Below are positions 25,414 to 33,702 of a DNA stretch of 64,000 nt, in pieces. The notes beneath the pieces are model-generated. The model was not told the origin of the DNA. It searched no databases and saw only the letters and a program-made list of their open reading frames with translations. Position 1 is the first letter of the stretch, and each line of letters opens with the position of its first letter. The stretch lies in the NCBI GenBank assembly GCA_022819505.1, contig JAJEHD010000013.1, positions 186,001-250,000 of the forward strand. The letters are read 5' to 3'. This stretch comes from Acidimicrobiia bacterium. GTDB taxonomy: Bacteria; Actinomycetota; Acidimicrobiia; Acidimicrobiales; Aldehydirespiratoraceae. The position numbers and the translations under genes were made by a program.

Positions 25414-27834
25414 ATGAGCCTCGACATCGACTCCCACATCCGCCACAGCACCCGCCACATCGGAAGGTCGGTCCCGAGGCGGGAGGACCGGGGCCCGCTC
25501 ACCGGCCGGGGGCGTTATGTCGCCGACATCAAGATCGCCGGGATGCTCGAGGTCGTCCTCGTGCGCAGCATCGAGGCCCACGCCCGCATCGTGTCGATCG
25601 ACACGTCCGAGGCCTTGGCCATGGACGGCGTGCAGGCGGTGTTCACCGCGGCCGACCTGGCCGACGTCAAGACCTTCCCGGACTACATCCCCTACATAGG
25701 CCCGGTCAAGCAGCGCCCGCTCGTCGAGGACCGGGTGCGATACGTGGGCGCCCCCTATGCCGCCGTGGTCGCGGTGGACCGCTACATCGCCGAGGACGCA
25801 GCCGCCCTGGTCGCGGCGGGGACCACCTACGAGCCGCTGCCGACGGTGGCCGATCTCGACCAGGCGCTGGCCCCGGGAGCGCCCAAGCTCTACGACCACT
25901 GGGAGAGCAACTGCTCGTTCGACGTGGCCCCCCACAAGCCCGAGGTCGACCACGCCTTCAAGCAGGCCGACCACACATTCACCGAGACCTACGTCAGCCA
26001 GCGCCAGACAGGACTGCCCATGGAGACCAGGGGAGTGGTGGCCGACATCACCGACGGGACGCTCACGGTGTGGTCCTCGACGCAGAGCCCCCACATGGTT
26101 CGCTCCACCATCGCGCTGATGCTGGACATGCCCGAACCGCAGGTGCGGGTGATCCATCCGACCATCGGGGGCGGCTTCGGCACCAAGACCCACATCTACC
26201 CCGAGGACATCGTGGTGCCCTGGATCGCCCGGCGCCTCGGTCGGCCCGCGCGCTGGATAGAGGACCGCATGGAGAACCTTGTGGCGTCGGTCCACGCCCG
26301 CGATCAGCGCCACACCGTCGAGGTCGCCTACGACGATGACGGCACGATACGGGGGGTGCGCTGCGCGTCCATGCTCGACATGGGCTCGGGCGAGATCTTC
26401 ATGCCGGGCACTGCGCCGGTCTTCGTGACCAATGCCTGCATCACCGGCGGCTACGACTTCGAGAACATGGAGGCCCGCACCATCGGTGTGGTCACCAACA
26501 AGACGCCGGCCGGCGCCTACCGGGGCTTCGGGATCCCGGAGGGCGCGTTCGTCATGGAGCGGATCATCGACCGGGTCGCCCGTCTGACCGGAACCGACCG
26601 GGTCGATCTGCGACGGCGGATGCTGCTGCGACCCGAGCAGAAGCCCTACGTGATGCACGGCGGGGGCCGCCTCGACTCCGGCTCCCACTCCGAGTCCTTC
26701 GAGCGGGCCCTGGAGATGACGGCTCCGGCCCTCGAGCGGGCCCGTTCCCGATACGCCGACGACCCCGATGTCCGGGTGGGTGTGGGCTACTGCAACTATG
26801 TGGAACCGACATCGCCGAGCTACCACCTGACCACCGGCCACTGGGGCGGCGGCGACGCGGCCACCGTGCGGGTCGATCCCGACGGGTCGGTGCGGGTGGC
26901 CGCCGGGCTGAGCGAGATCGGCCAGGGCAACACGACGGCTGCGGCCCAGCTCGCGGCCGACATGCTGGGCGTTTCCCCCGATGACGTCACCGTGGTGCTG
27001 GGCGACACCGAGCGGGCCCCCTACGGCCTGGGCTCATGGGGCAGCCGTGGCGCGATGATGCTCACCGGTTCGGTGCTGCTGGCCTCGGAGCGGCTAGTGG
27101 ACAAGGCCCGGGCCATCGCCGCGCACATGCTGGAGGCGGCCGAAGCCGACGTGGTACTCACCGACGGCGCGTTCCATGTGGCCGGCAGCGACCAGCCCTC
27201 GGTGAGCTGGGCCGAGGTCGGCACCGCGGCGTGGATCCGCTATGTGGACCTGCCCGACGGCATGGAGCCCGGCCTGGAGACCTCCGGCTACTACCACCCT
27301 GAGAACCTGCAGCATCAACTCGACGACACCGGCAAGATCAACGCCGCGGCCAGTTGGTCCAACGGCACCCACATCGGGGTGGTCAGCGTCCGCGTAAGCA
27401 CGGGAGAGGTGAGGATCGAGGACTATCTCGTGGTCCACGACTGCGGCACGGTCATCAACCCGGCGCTGGTGGAGGGCCAGGTCCACGGCGGGGTGGCCCA
27501 GGGCATCGCGGGCGCCATGTACGAGCACTTCCAGTACGACCCCGACACCGCCAATCCCCGGTTCGCATCGTTCATGGACTACCTGGTGCCGACGTGCGCC
27601 GAGGTGCCCCCCATGGAGTTAGACCATTTCGAGTCGCCGGCCCCCGAGCAGCCGCTGGGCGTCAAGGGCTGCGGCGAGGGAGGCACGGTGGGGCCGCCCG
27701 CGGTGGTGGCCGGAGCGGTGTCCGACGCCCTCTCGCAATGGGGCGTCGACCTCACCGAATGTCCTGTGACTCCGGTGGCGGTTAGGGCTGCCATCCGGGC
27801 AGCCGGGACGGCTGGAGCTGGAGCAGGCTCGTGA
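25414..27834 (+). CDS. Molybdenum hydroxylase large subunit (xanthine dehydrogenase family), copy 1
   Basis: 806-residue molybdopterin-binding subunit of the XDH/CoxL superfamily, which hydroxylates N-heterocycles or aldehydes with water as oxygen donor. Seen are the N-terminal RGRYVADI, the Mo-pterin loop GGGFGTK near residue 252, the active-site loop AYRGFGIPE near 368 and the catalytic Glu in GCGEGGT near 755. CO dehydrogenase form I has AYxCSFR, so this is not a CO dehydrogenase. It overlaps the FAD subunit by 4 bp, giving the gene order L-M-S. The context (nucleoside importer, deaminases) favours a purine-like substrate. Confidence 0.93.
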   Translation: MSLDIDSHIRHSTRHIGRSVPRREDRGPLTGRGRYVADIKIAGMLEVVLVRSIEAHARIVSIDTSEALAMDGVQAVFTAADLADVKTFPDYIPYIGPVKQRPLVEDRVRYVGAPYAAVVAVDRYIAEDAAALVAAGTTYEPLPTVADLDQALAPGAPKLYDHWESNCSFDVAPHKPEVDHAFKQADHTFTETYVSQRQTGLPMETRGVVADITDGTLTVWSSTQSPHMVRSTIALMLDMPEPQVRVIHPTIGGGFGTKTHIYPEDIVVPWIARRLGRPARWIEDRMENLVASVHARDQRHTVEVAYDDDGTIRGVRCASMLDMGSGEIFMPGTAPVFVTNACITGGYDFENMEARTIGVVTNKTPAGAYRGFGIPEGAFVMERIIDRVARLTGTDRVDLRRRMLLRPEQKPYVMHGGGRLDSGSHSESFERALEMTAPALERARSRYADDPDVRVGVGYCNYVEPTSPSYHLTTGHWGGGDAATVRVDPDGSVRVAAGLSEIGQGNTTAAAQLAADMLGVSPDDVTVVLGDTERAPYGLGSWGSRGAMMLTGSVLLASERLVDKARAIAAHMLEAAEADVVLTDGAFHVAGSDQPSVSWAEVGTAAWIRYVDLPDGMEPGLETSGYYHPENLQHQLDDTGKINAAASWSNGTHIGVVSVRVSTGEVRIEDYLVVHDCGTVINPALVEGQVHGGVAQGIAGAMYEHFQYDPDTANPRFASFMDYLVPTCAEVPPMELDHFESPAPEQPLGVKGCGEGGTVGPPAVVAGAVSDALSQWGVDLTECPVTPVAVRAAIRAAGTAGAGAGS

Positions 27835-28697
27835 AGCCGGCACCGTTCGACTACTGCCGGCCCGCGACGGTGGCCGAGGCCCTCGAGGCTCTGGGATCAT
27901 CGGAATCCAGCCGGGTGCTGGCCGGAGGCCAGAGCCTCATCCCGGCCATGAACTTCCGCCTGACCGACGTGTCCGTGCTGGTCGACATCAACCGCGTCGA
28001 CGGCCTCGCCTCGGTGGACTGCGACCTGGGCGGCGTGACCGTGGGGGCGGCCGCGACGCAGACCCGGGTGCTGGAGCACGAAGGCGCGGCCGGCGTCGTC
28101 GGTGGCCTTCGGGCCGCGCTGCGCCACGTCGGGCACCTCCAGATCCGCAACCGGGGCACGGTCTGCGGCAGCCTGGCTCACGCCGACCCGGCGGCGGAGC
28201 TGCCCGCCCTCGCAGTCGCCTCCGGCGCGGTGATCGCCGTCTCCGGACCCGACGGTGAACGCCGGATCGACGCCGCGGACTTCTTCATCGGGCCGTTCTG
28301 GACGGCTCTCGAAGACGGCGAGCTCATTACCGAGGTGCATTTTCCGGCACAGCCGCCCGGCTCGGTGACCATCGTCGACGAGATCTCCCGGCGGGCCGGC
28401 GACTTCGCGGTGGCCGGCCTGGTCGCGACGGTGCAAGCCGACGGCGGAGCGGTGCGCTCAGCCCGCCTGGTCGGCTTCGGGCTGGGGGGAGTGCCAACCC
28501 GGCTGGAGACCGCCGAGGCCGCGATCGAAGGGTGGGCCGCGGACCACCCGGCGGACACCCTCGCCGAGGCGGTGATGGCCGACACCGCCGACGCGTTCGA
28601 CGACATCCATGCCACGAGCTGGTACCGCCGAGAGGCGGTAGCCGCCCTCACAGTGCGTGCGGCCCGGCAGGCTCTGGCGGACGCGGAGGCCGCATGA
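27831..28697 (+). CDS. Molybdenum hydroxylase FAD-binding medium subunit, copy 1
   Basis: 288-residue FAD subunit passing electrons from the iron-sulfur subunit to an acceptor. FAD-binding signatures are LAGGQSLIP near residue 31 and IRNRGTVCGSLAHADPAAEL near 105. A C-terminal CO-dehydrogenase flavoprotein domain follows (WYRREAVAALTVRAAR). GTG at 27831 overlaps the large-subunit stop; the small subunit starts within its stop codon (ATGA). Confidence 0.95.
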   Translation: MKPAPFDYCRPATVAEALEALGSSESSRVLAGGQSLIPAMNFRLTDVSVLVDINRVDGLASVDCDLGGVTVGAAATQTRVLEHEGAAGVVGGLRAALRHVGHLQIRNRGTVCGSLAHADPAAELPALAVASGAVIAVSGPDGERRIDAADFFIGPFWTALEDGELITEVHFPAQPPGSVTIVDEISRRAGDFAVAGLVATVQADGGAVRSARLVGFGLGGVPTRLETAEAAIEGWAADHPADTLAEAVMADTADAFDDIHATSWYRREAVAALTVRAARQALADAEAA

Positions 28698-29209
28698 CCA
28701 TCAGCGAACCGATCTCCGAAGTGGACGTCGAGGTCACCGTCAACGGGCAGCCTCAACGGCACCGGGTACCGGCCCGGCTGCTGCTGTCGGACTACATCCG
28801 CGACACGGTCGGCCTCACCGGCACCCACCTCGGCTGCGAGCACGGCTATTGCGGCGCATGCACGGTGATCGTCGACGGCGACGCGGTCCGGTCCTGCCTG
28901 ATGCTGGCGGCGCAGGTCGACGGCGCCGAGGTCCGGACCGTCGAGGACCTCGCGCCCGCAGGCGCGGACTCCTTGTCGCCCATGCAGCAGGCCTTCCACG
29001 ACAATCACGCCCTGCAGTGCGGCTTCTGCACCGCGGGCTTCCTCATGACCCTGGAGAGCGTGGACCCGACCGAGTGGAACGAACCCGAACGGGTCGTCGA
29101 GCTGCTGTCGGGCAACCTCTGCCGGTGCACCGGCTACCAGAACATCGTGACCGCGGTGACGGAGGCCTGGAGCGCCTACGATGGAAGCGGAGGATCCGAC
29201 GATGGCTGA
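28694..29209 (+). CDS. Molybdenum hydroxylase [2Fe-2S] small subunit, copy 1
   Basis: 171 residues with two [2Fe-2S] clusters. The plant-ferredoxin-type cluster uses C48, C53, C56 and C68 (GCEHGYCGACTV). The helical-domain cluster uses C109, C112, C143 and C145 (CGFC ... CRCTGY). The ATG at 28694 overlaps the FAD subunit stop. A ferredoxin gene overlaps its 3' end by 8 bp, so the four products are co-expressed. Confidence 0.96.
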   Translation: MTISEPISEVDVEVTVNGQPQRHRVPARLLLSDYIRDTVGLTGTHLGCEHGYCGACTVIVDGDAVRSCLMLAAQVDGAEVRTVEDLAPAGADSLSPMQQAFHDNHALQCGFCTAGFLMTLESVDPTEWNEPERVVELLSGNLCRCTGYQNIVTAVTEAWSAYDGSGGSDDG

Positions 29210-29408
29210 CGCGACCGTCGAAGTGAACCACGACGTCTGCATCGTCTCTGGCATGTGCGCCTCGCTGGCACCCGAGATCTTCGACATCGACGACGACGGC
29301 CTCAAGCTTGAGGTCCTCCAGCCGACCCTGCCGCCCGAGTTGGTGGCCAAGGCCCGCAGCGCCGAGGCCTGCTGCCCGGTCGAAGCCATCAAGGTGACGG
29401 AGACATGA
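29202..29408 (+). CDS. [3Fe-4S]-type ferredoxin
   Basis: 68-residue ferredoxin of the P450-associated class. Cysteines are C13-x5-C19 and C58 before Pro (CCPVEAI). The residue where a fourth ligand would sit is not Cys, so a [3Fe-4S] or a specially ligated cluster is expected. The ATG at 29202 overlaps the small-subunit stop by 8 bp; an upstream ATG at 29181 would add seven residues. It lies between a molybdenum hydroxylase and a Rieske oxygenase and could feed the Rieske proteins or the P450. No ferredoxin reductase is nearby. Confidence 0.88.
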   Translation: MADATVEVNHDVCIVSGMCASLAPEIFDIDDDGLKLEVLQPTLPPELVAKARSAEACCPVEAIKVTET

Positions 29409-29438
29409 GCGCGACAGAGACATGAACGGGACAACGCC

Positions 29439-30524
29439 ATGACCATGACCCAGGATCCGGCCGCACCCGAAGGATTCGAGGTGCAGGGGAATACCCAGCT
29501 CGACATGGCCGGCGAGGAGCGCCTCTACCAGCAGCTGAAACGCTTCTGGCAGCCGGTCGCCTTCTCGGATGACCTGACCGACTCGCCCCACCAGGTCACG
29601 CTGTTCGACACCCGCCTGGCAGTGGCTCGCCTCGACGGGAAGGCCCAGGTCTTCAGCGACATCTGCCGCCACCGCGGCTCGGCCCTGTCGCTGGGGCGGG
29701 TCGACGGCTGCCGGCTGCGCTGCGCCTACCACGGCTGGGCCTACGACGCCGACGGCACCGTGGTCGACATCCCGGCCCGGCCCGAGCTCAACGGCAAGCT
29801 GGTGGCCCAGCTGCCGACCTACCCGACCATCGAGGCCGGCGGCCTGGTGTGGACCTGCGTCTCGGGGGAGACGCCGCGGTTCGGCCCGTCGGAGTGCCCC
29901 GAACTCGACGATCCCTCGTACCGGTTCCTGCGCTTCCCGCCCTATGAGTGGGACTGCTCGGTGGCCCGGCGCCTGGAGAACTACTTCGACTTCTCCCACT
30001 TCGCCCACGTGCACCACGGGATCCTCGGCGACCGCGACGAGGCCGAGATCGCCGACTACGACGTGGCCAGGCACGGCTCGGAGCTGAGGATCACCGCGGG
30101 CCCGTTCATCGAGTACACCGACAACGTCAAGAACTCAGCCGTCGAGCACGACGGCCTGACCTACGAGGCTTGGAAGCGCTACCGGGTGTACATGCCCAAC
30201 GCCATGAAGCTCAACAGCTCGGCCGGGGTGACCGAGGACTTCGTGCTCTACGTGGCGGTCGCGCCGGTCAACCGGCGGCGGACCCGCTGCTTCACCTTCG
30301 TGGGCCGCAACTACGCCCTGGACCGCGATCAGGACTTCTGGGACATGCAGTACGTGATCCTCGGCCAGGACCAGCCCATCGTCGAGTCGCAGCGGCCCGA
30401 GGAACTGCCGGTCGACCTGACGGCCGAGATGCATGTCAAGGGGGCCGACGCGGGCACCGTCGAGTACCGGCGCTGGCTGATCAGCATCGCCGACGGCAAG
30501 ATCGAGCTGGCCCCCACCGGCTGA
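29439..30524 (+). CDS. Rieske non-haem iron oxygenase, alpha subunit (copy 2)
   Basis: 361 residues. The Rieske motif is C76-x-H78 ... C95-x2-H98. The mononuclear iron ligands are D184, H187 and H192 (FDFSHFAHVH). It is clearly paralogous to copy 3 at 37857: both share the blocks RRLENYFDFSHF, LNSSAG, RTRCFT and PIVESQ, and the C-terminal YRRWL. It lies 30 bp after the ferredoxin. A demethylase-type oxygenase is likely; the substrate is unknown. Confidence 0.93.
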   Translation: MTMTQDPAAPEGFEVQGNTQLDMAGEERLYQQLKRFWQPVAFSDDLTDSPHQVTLFDTRLAVARLDGKAQVFSDICRHRGSALSLGRVDGCRLRCAYHGWAYDADGTVVDIPARPELNGKLVAQLPTYPTIEAGGLVWTCVSGETPRFGPSECPELDDPSYRFLRFPPYEWDCSVARRLENYFDFSHFAHVHHGILGDRDEAEIADYDVARHGSELRITAGPFIEYTDNVKNSAVEHDGLTYEAWKRYRVYMPNAMKLNSSAGVTEDFVLYVAVAPVNRRRTRCFTFVGRNYALDRDQDFWDMQYVILGQDQPIVESQRPEELPVDLTAEMHVKGADAGTVEYRRWLISIADGKIELAPTG

Positions 30525-30562
30525 CGCTAGAACTGGCCTCGCGGCTCGGGCCTGCAGGCGGG

Positions 30563-30568
30563 TACCGT
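30563..30568 (+). promoter_or_regulatory. -10 box of the GroES-like gene
   Basis: TACCGT ends 8 nt before the GTG at 30577, and no Shine-Dalgarno site is present. This is close to, but slightly longer than, the 6-7 nt leaderless spacing seen elsewhere in the window. Confidence 0.4.
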
Positions 30569-30576
30569 TGGGATCC

Positions 30577-30969
30577 GTGACCACGACCGAGCCCCGCGCC
30601 GACACCGCGTCCCGCAACGACCGCCATGACTCCGCACCAGGACCCCACGACGACGACCGCCTGCCGGTCAAGATGCTCAACGACCGGATCCTGGTGGCGG
30701 TGGGCGAGGCCGAGGGGGAGCGGCGCTCCACCGGTGGCATCCTGATCCCGGCCACCGCCCAGGTGGGCAAGCGCCTCACCTGGGCCGAGGTGGTGGCCGT
30801 GGGGCCCAACGTCCGCAACATGGAGAAGGGCGACCGGGTGCTGTTCAACCCCGAGGACCGCTACGAGGTGGAGGTCAGGGGCCGCGACTACATCATCCTG
30901 CGCGAGCGCGACATCCACGCGGTGGCCGCCGAGCGCCTCGACAAGGGCAGCACCGGCCTCTACCTCTAG
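30577..30969 (+). CDS. GroES-like co-chaperonin, orphan
   Basis: 130 residues with a Cpn10 fold. An N-terminal extension of about 30 polar residues comes first, then VKMLNDRILVAVGEAEGE. The mobile loop STGGILIPATAQ contains the hydrophobic tripeptide that binds GroEL. VVAVGPNVRNMEKGDRVLFN and YIILRERDIHAV follow. No groEL is near. GTG at 30577 removes a doubtful three-residue extension from an upstream TTG. It sits inside the catabolic island but has its own promoter-like box, and ends against a stem-loop. Confidence 0.88.
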   Translation: MTTTEPRADTASRNDRHDSAPGPHDDDRLPVKMLNDRILVAVGEAEGERRSTGGILIPATAQVGKRLTWAEVVAVGPNVRNMEKGDRVLFNPEDRYEVEVRGRDYIILRERDIHAVAAERLDKGSTGLYL

Positions 30970-30989
30970 CCCGCCGGACCGCGAGCCCG

Positions 30990-31010
30990 CGCCCCTGTTA
31001 TCCCAGGGCG
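30990..31010. terminator. Bidirectional stem-loop between convergent genes
   Basis: CGCCC(c)TG pairs with CAGGGCG, a 7-bp stem with one bulged C and a 6-nt loop. It lies in the 45-bp gap between the GroES-like gene and the convergent GcvT-like gene, where a shared terminator is expected. Confidence 0.5.
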
Positions 31011-31014
31011 AGTC

Positions 31015-32250
31015 CTATTGCTCGTTCCTGCGCTTCATCTCGACGAATGGAAGCTCCGAGACCACCGCGCCAACCTCGTATGTCGAACCGGCCAGGTTCC
31101 AATCCGCGATCACGTTCGTCCCAGGCTCAGCAAAGTCGGTGCCGATCCGGGCGAGGCCGATGAGTCCGCCGATTCTTGGACTCCACGCAATGCTGTTGAC
31201 GTACCCGACATGGCCGTCCTTGGACCGGACCGGCACCAGCGGGAACCGCGAGCGCTGCGGGACACGGGGTGGCTCGCCTCGCTCGCTCTGCTGTGCCGCG
31301 ATGTCTCGCTCGTCGATGCGCAGCCCGACAAGGCGTCGGGCCGGGCCACCGCTCTGGCGCTCGGCCAGAAGCGCGTCCCGGCCGACGAAGTCCCCCTTCC
31401 CGAAGTTGACGAACCTCCCGATGTTCAGTTCCTCGGGCGTCGCCTCCCACTGGACATGCTGCGGGGATGTGGGATCGCCGGAATGCGTGGAGCTGTCGGG
31501 ACCGGCTCTCGTGTAGTCGATGACCGGCAGGATGAGACCGGCTTCGATACGGCCGACATCCTCGGCCATGTCCCCGAGCGGCATCATTCCGAGCGGCTCT
31601 CCCGCGGCGTACAGGGCGTCCCACACGTCAAGGGCGTCCTCAGCGCGTATCCAGAACTCGTAGCCGCGCTCACCCGTGAAGCCTTGCCGCCAGATCCAGA
31701 CATCGGCCGAGCCGAACCGGATCTCGGTGCCTCGGGAGAAACGCAGACCGGACAGATCCTGTCCTGCCGCCCTGGCCAGTATGTCGTCGGATGCCGGGCC
31801 CTGGAGGTGGAGGATCCCCCACTCCCCGGTGACGTTCTCGACGGTGACATCGAACCCTTCGGCGTTCTGCGCATACCAGACGTCCAGCGGGCTGGCGGTG
31901 TAGCAGAACTGCTGCTCGGACATGCGGAACAGCAGGCCGTCGCTTATGAGCATGCCCCGATCATCACAGAATGCGTTGTAGTAGGCGTGCCGCAGTTCCA
32001 TCTTCGAGATGTCGCGAATGACGAGCCTCTGGAGATACTCCACGACGTCGGGACCTGAGAAGAAGTACATCTCGAGGGGCGATTTGTCCTCCAGGACCGC
32101 CGCGTCGCGCATGGCGGCCACTTCACGCCCGTGATCCCAGAACGACTCCGGGCGAAGGTAGACCACTTCGCCGGTCGACCACTCGCTCCAGGTGCCCGAT
32201 CTGACGAGTGGGGCCATTCGGGCCGTGAACGGCGTTCCGCTGATCCGCAT
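31015..32250 (-). CDS. GcvT-like aminomethyltransferase/demethylase, paralogue 2
   Basis: 411 residues, paralogous to the protein at 15408 and sharing the C-terminus LPFVEMKRR. T-protein features are HLQGPASDDILA, RQGFTGERGYEFWI, IGRFVNFGKGDFVGRDALL and the C-terminal barrel. It reads LISDGLLFR where T-proteins have the folate-contacting Asp, so that residue is kept here, unlike in paralogue 1 (by-eye alignment). It is the only minus-strand gene in this part and is less GC-rich than its neighbours, which suggests later acquisition. It has its own promoter. It probably transfers a methyl or methylene group to tetrahydrofolate. Confidence 0.85.
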   Translation of the reverse strand: MRISGTPFTARMAPLVRSGTWSEWSTGEVVYLRPESFWDHGREVAAMRDAAVLEDKSPLEMYFFSGPDVVEYLQRLVIRDISKMELRHAYYNAFCDDRGMLISDGLLFRMSEQQFCYTASPLDVWYAQNAEGFDVTVENVTGEWGILHLQGPASDDILARAAGQDLSGLRFSRGTEIRFGSADVWIWRQGFTGERGYEFWIRAEDALDVWDALYAAGEPLGMMPLGDMAEDVGRIEAGLILPVIDYTRAGPDSSTHSGDPTSPQHVQWEATPEELNIGRFVNFGKGDFVGRDALLAERQSGGPARRLVGLRIDERDIAAQQSERGEPPRVPQRSRFPLVPVRSKDGHVGYVNSIAWSPRIGGLIGLARIGTDFAEPGTNVIADWNLAGSTYEVGAVVSELPFVEMKRRNEQ

Positions 32251-32327
32251 CGTGTCAAGTCCTCTATGCCTTGGGAGTTCGCAAGCTCATCGGCCCGGTG
32301 AGATTGATGTGTTCAATACCCGGACGG

Positions 32328-32355
32328 AGTGTAGTGAAGCCCACTCTCAAGTCAA
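32328..32355 (-). promoter_or_regulatory. Promoter of the second GcvT-like gene
   Basis: On the minus strand TTGACT (32350-32355), a 16-nt spacer and TACACT (32328-32333). The start codon is at 32250, giving a leader of about 70 nt. A further TTGACA (32253-32258, minus strand) lies 2 bp before the start codon and might be a regulator site. Confidence 0.55.
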
Positions 32356-32396
32356 GTTCGCGCCGGCGGCGGGGGTAGGCAGCGACGTCGCCCGCC

Positions 32397-32426
32397 TTGA
32401 CACTCACCGGGTCGGCGCGCCACAGT
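32397..32426 (+). promoter_or_regulatory. Promoter of the second BMP transporter operon
   Basis: A perfect TTGACA (32397-32402), 18-nt spacer, then CACAGT (32421-32426), the same spacing and CAC-start -10 form as the promoter at 15339. The region is divergent with the promoter of the second GcvT-like gene; the two -35 boxes are about 40 bp apart. Confidence 0.48.
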
Positions 32427-32513
32427 GTTGCCCTTGCCAATGTTCGGCCCTGTTCACGCTTGCCGGCGTGACATCCGGCGGCCGGAAAGGGTACCAACCA
32501 TGAGGGGGCACCG

Positions 32514-33632
32514 ATGATACGACTCACGATCCGACTGCTGGCCGCAGTGCTGGCCTTCTCGACAGTCCTAGTGGCCTGCGGGGACGACGAGCCCGAACCG
32601 GCCGCAACGCCGGAACCGGCCGAGGCGCCCGCAACCACGGCAGCCCCCGAACCGGCCCCCGCCGAGGAGGCCCCCGAACCGGCGGCCAGCGAGGATCCCA
32701 CGTCGCTTCACATCGCGGTCATCTTCGCGGCCCCGGCCGACGACACCTGGAGCACCTCGCTGCTGGGGGCGCTCAACCGGGTCGCTGCGGAGGCTCCGTA
32801 CGGCCTCGACATCACCCATGAGCACTTCGAGAACATCTCCTACGCCGACGGCGAGAGGGTCCTTCGCCAGACCGCGGAGACCGGCGATTTCGACATGATC
32901 ATCGCCCACAGCACCTTCTCCGACTCCATCTACGCCATCAGGGACGACTTCCCGGACATCCTCTGGTCGTTCACCGGGTCCGGCAACGAGGGCCGGGGCG
33001 GCAACGCCTACTGGCTGGACGTCCTGCCCCATGAGGCCGCCTACCTCGCCGGCATCGCCGCGGGCCACCTCTCCGAGACCGGCATGATCGGCTCGGTGGC
33101 CGCCTTCCCGTTCCCGAACGTGAACGGCCCGATCAACGGGTTCTTCGAGGGCGCACGCTCGGTGAGGCCCGACATCGAGACCCGGGTGACCTACATCGAG
33201 AGCTGGTTCGATCCGGCCGCCGCCCAGGAGGCCGGCGCCGCCCTCATCGAGGAGGGCGCCGACAGCCTCTACGCGGCCTCGACCTTCGGCACCTTCCAGG
33301 CGGCTCTGGAGGCCGACCGGGTATTCACCATCGGCGACCTGGACGACCAGGAGGCGCTGGCCCCCGAGGTCGTCATCACCAGCGTGATGATCCTGTGGGA
33401 TCCGGGGCTGCGGGTCCTGGTTGATGCGTGGTGGGCCCACGAGACCGCCGGCGAGCCCTATGACGCCCCGGCCGAGCGAATCCACTTCTACATGGCCGAG
33501 GGCGGCGCCGACATCGCTCCGTTGAACGAGGCCCTGGTGCCCGCCGACGTGATCGCCGAGGTCAACGCCGCTCGGGACCAGATCCTGAACGGGGACCTCG
33601 TCGTGGAGTTCAATCCGGGCGACATCACCTGA
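32514..33632 (+). CDS. BMP-family ABC substrate-binding lipoprotein, copy 2
   Basis: 372 residues. A lipoprotein signal peptide has the lipobox LVAC with C22. A Pro/Glu/Ala/Thr-rich linker of about 40 residues is followed by the PnrA/BMP ligand domain (LHIAVIFAAPADDTWSTSLL, then AAFPFPNVNGPINGFFEGAR). It is paralogous to the protein at 20288 across the ligand domain (VTYIESWFDPA is identical) but has a different, disordered-looking linker in place of the helical stalk. GAGGGGG precedes the ATG. A strong stem-loop separates it from the rest of the operon. Confidence 0.93.
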   Translation: MIRLTIRLLAAVLAFSTVLVACGDDEPEPAATPEPAEAPATTAAPEPAPAEEAPEPAASEDPTSLHIAVIFAAPADDTWSTSLLGALNRVAAEAPYGLDITHEHFENISYADGERVLRQTAETGDFDMIIAHSTFSDSIYAIRDDFPDILWSFTGSGNEGRGGNAYWLDVLPHEAAYLAGIAAGHLSETGMIGSVAAFPFPNVNGPINGFFEGARSVRPDIETRVTYIESWFDPAAAQEAGAALIEEGADSLYAASTFGTFQAALEADRVFTIGDLDDQEALAPEVVITSVMILWDPGLRVLVDAWWAHETAGEPYDAPAERIHFYMAEGGADIAPLNEALVPADVIAEVNAARDQILNGDLVVEFNPGDIT

Positions 33633-33643
33633 TCCACTCGAGA

Positions 33644-33673
33644 GCGTCCGGCCCGCGGAGCCGGGCCGGACGC
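33644..33673 (+). terminator. Intercistronic stem-loop after the binding-protein gene
   Basis: An 11-bp perfect stem (GCGTCCGGCCC with GGGCCGGACGC) and an 8-nt loop, starting 11 bp after the stop codon. There is no U-tract. It probably attenuates or protects the upstream mRNA so that the binding protein is made in excess over the membrane parts, a common arrangement in ABC operons. Confidence 0.65.
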
Positions 33674-33702
33674 CGCCAACAGCAGATCGAGGGGAGCCGC
33701 CC

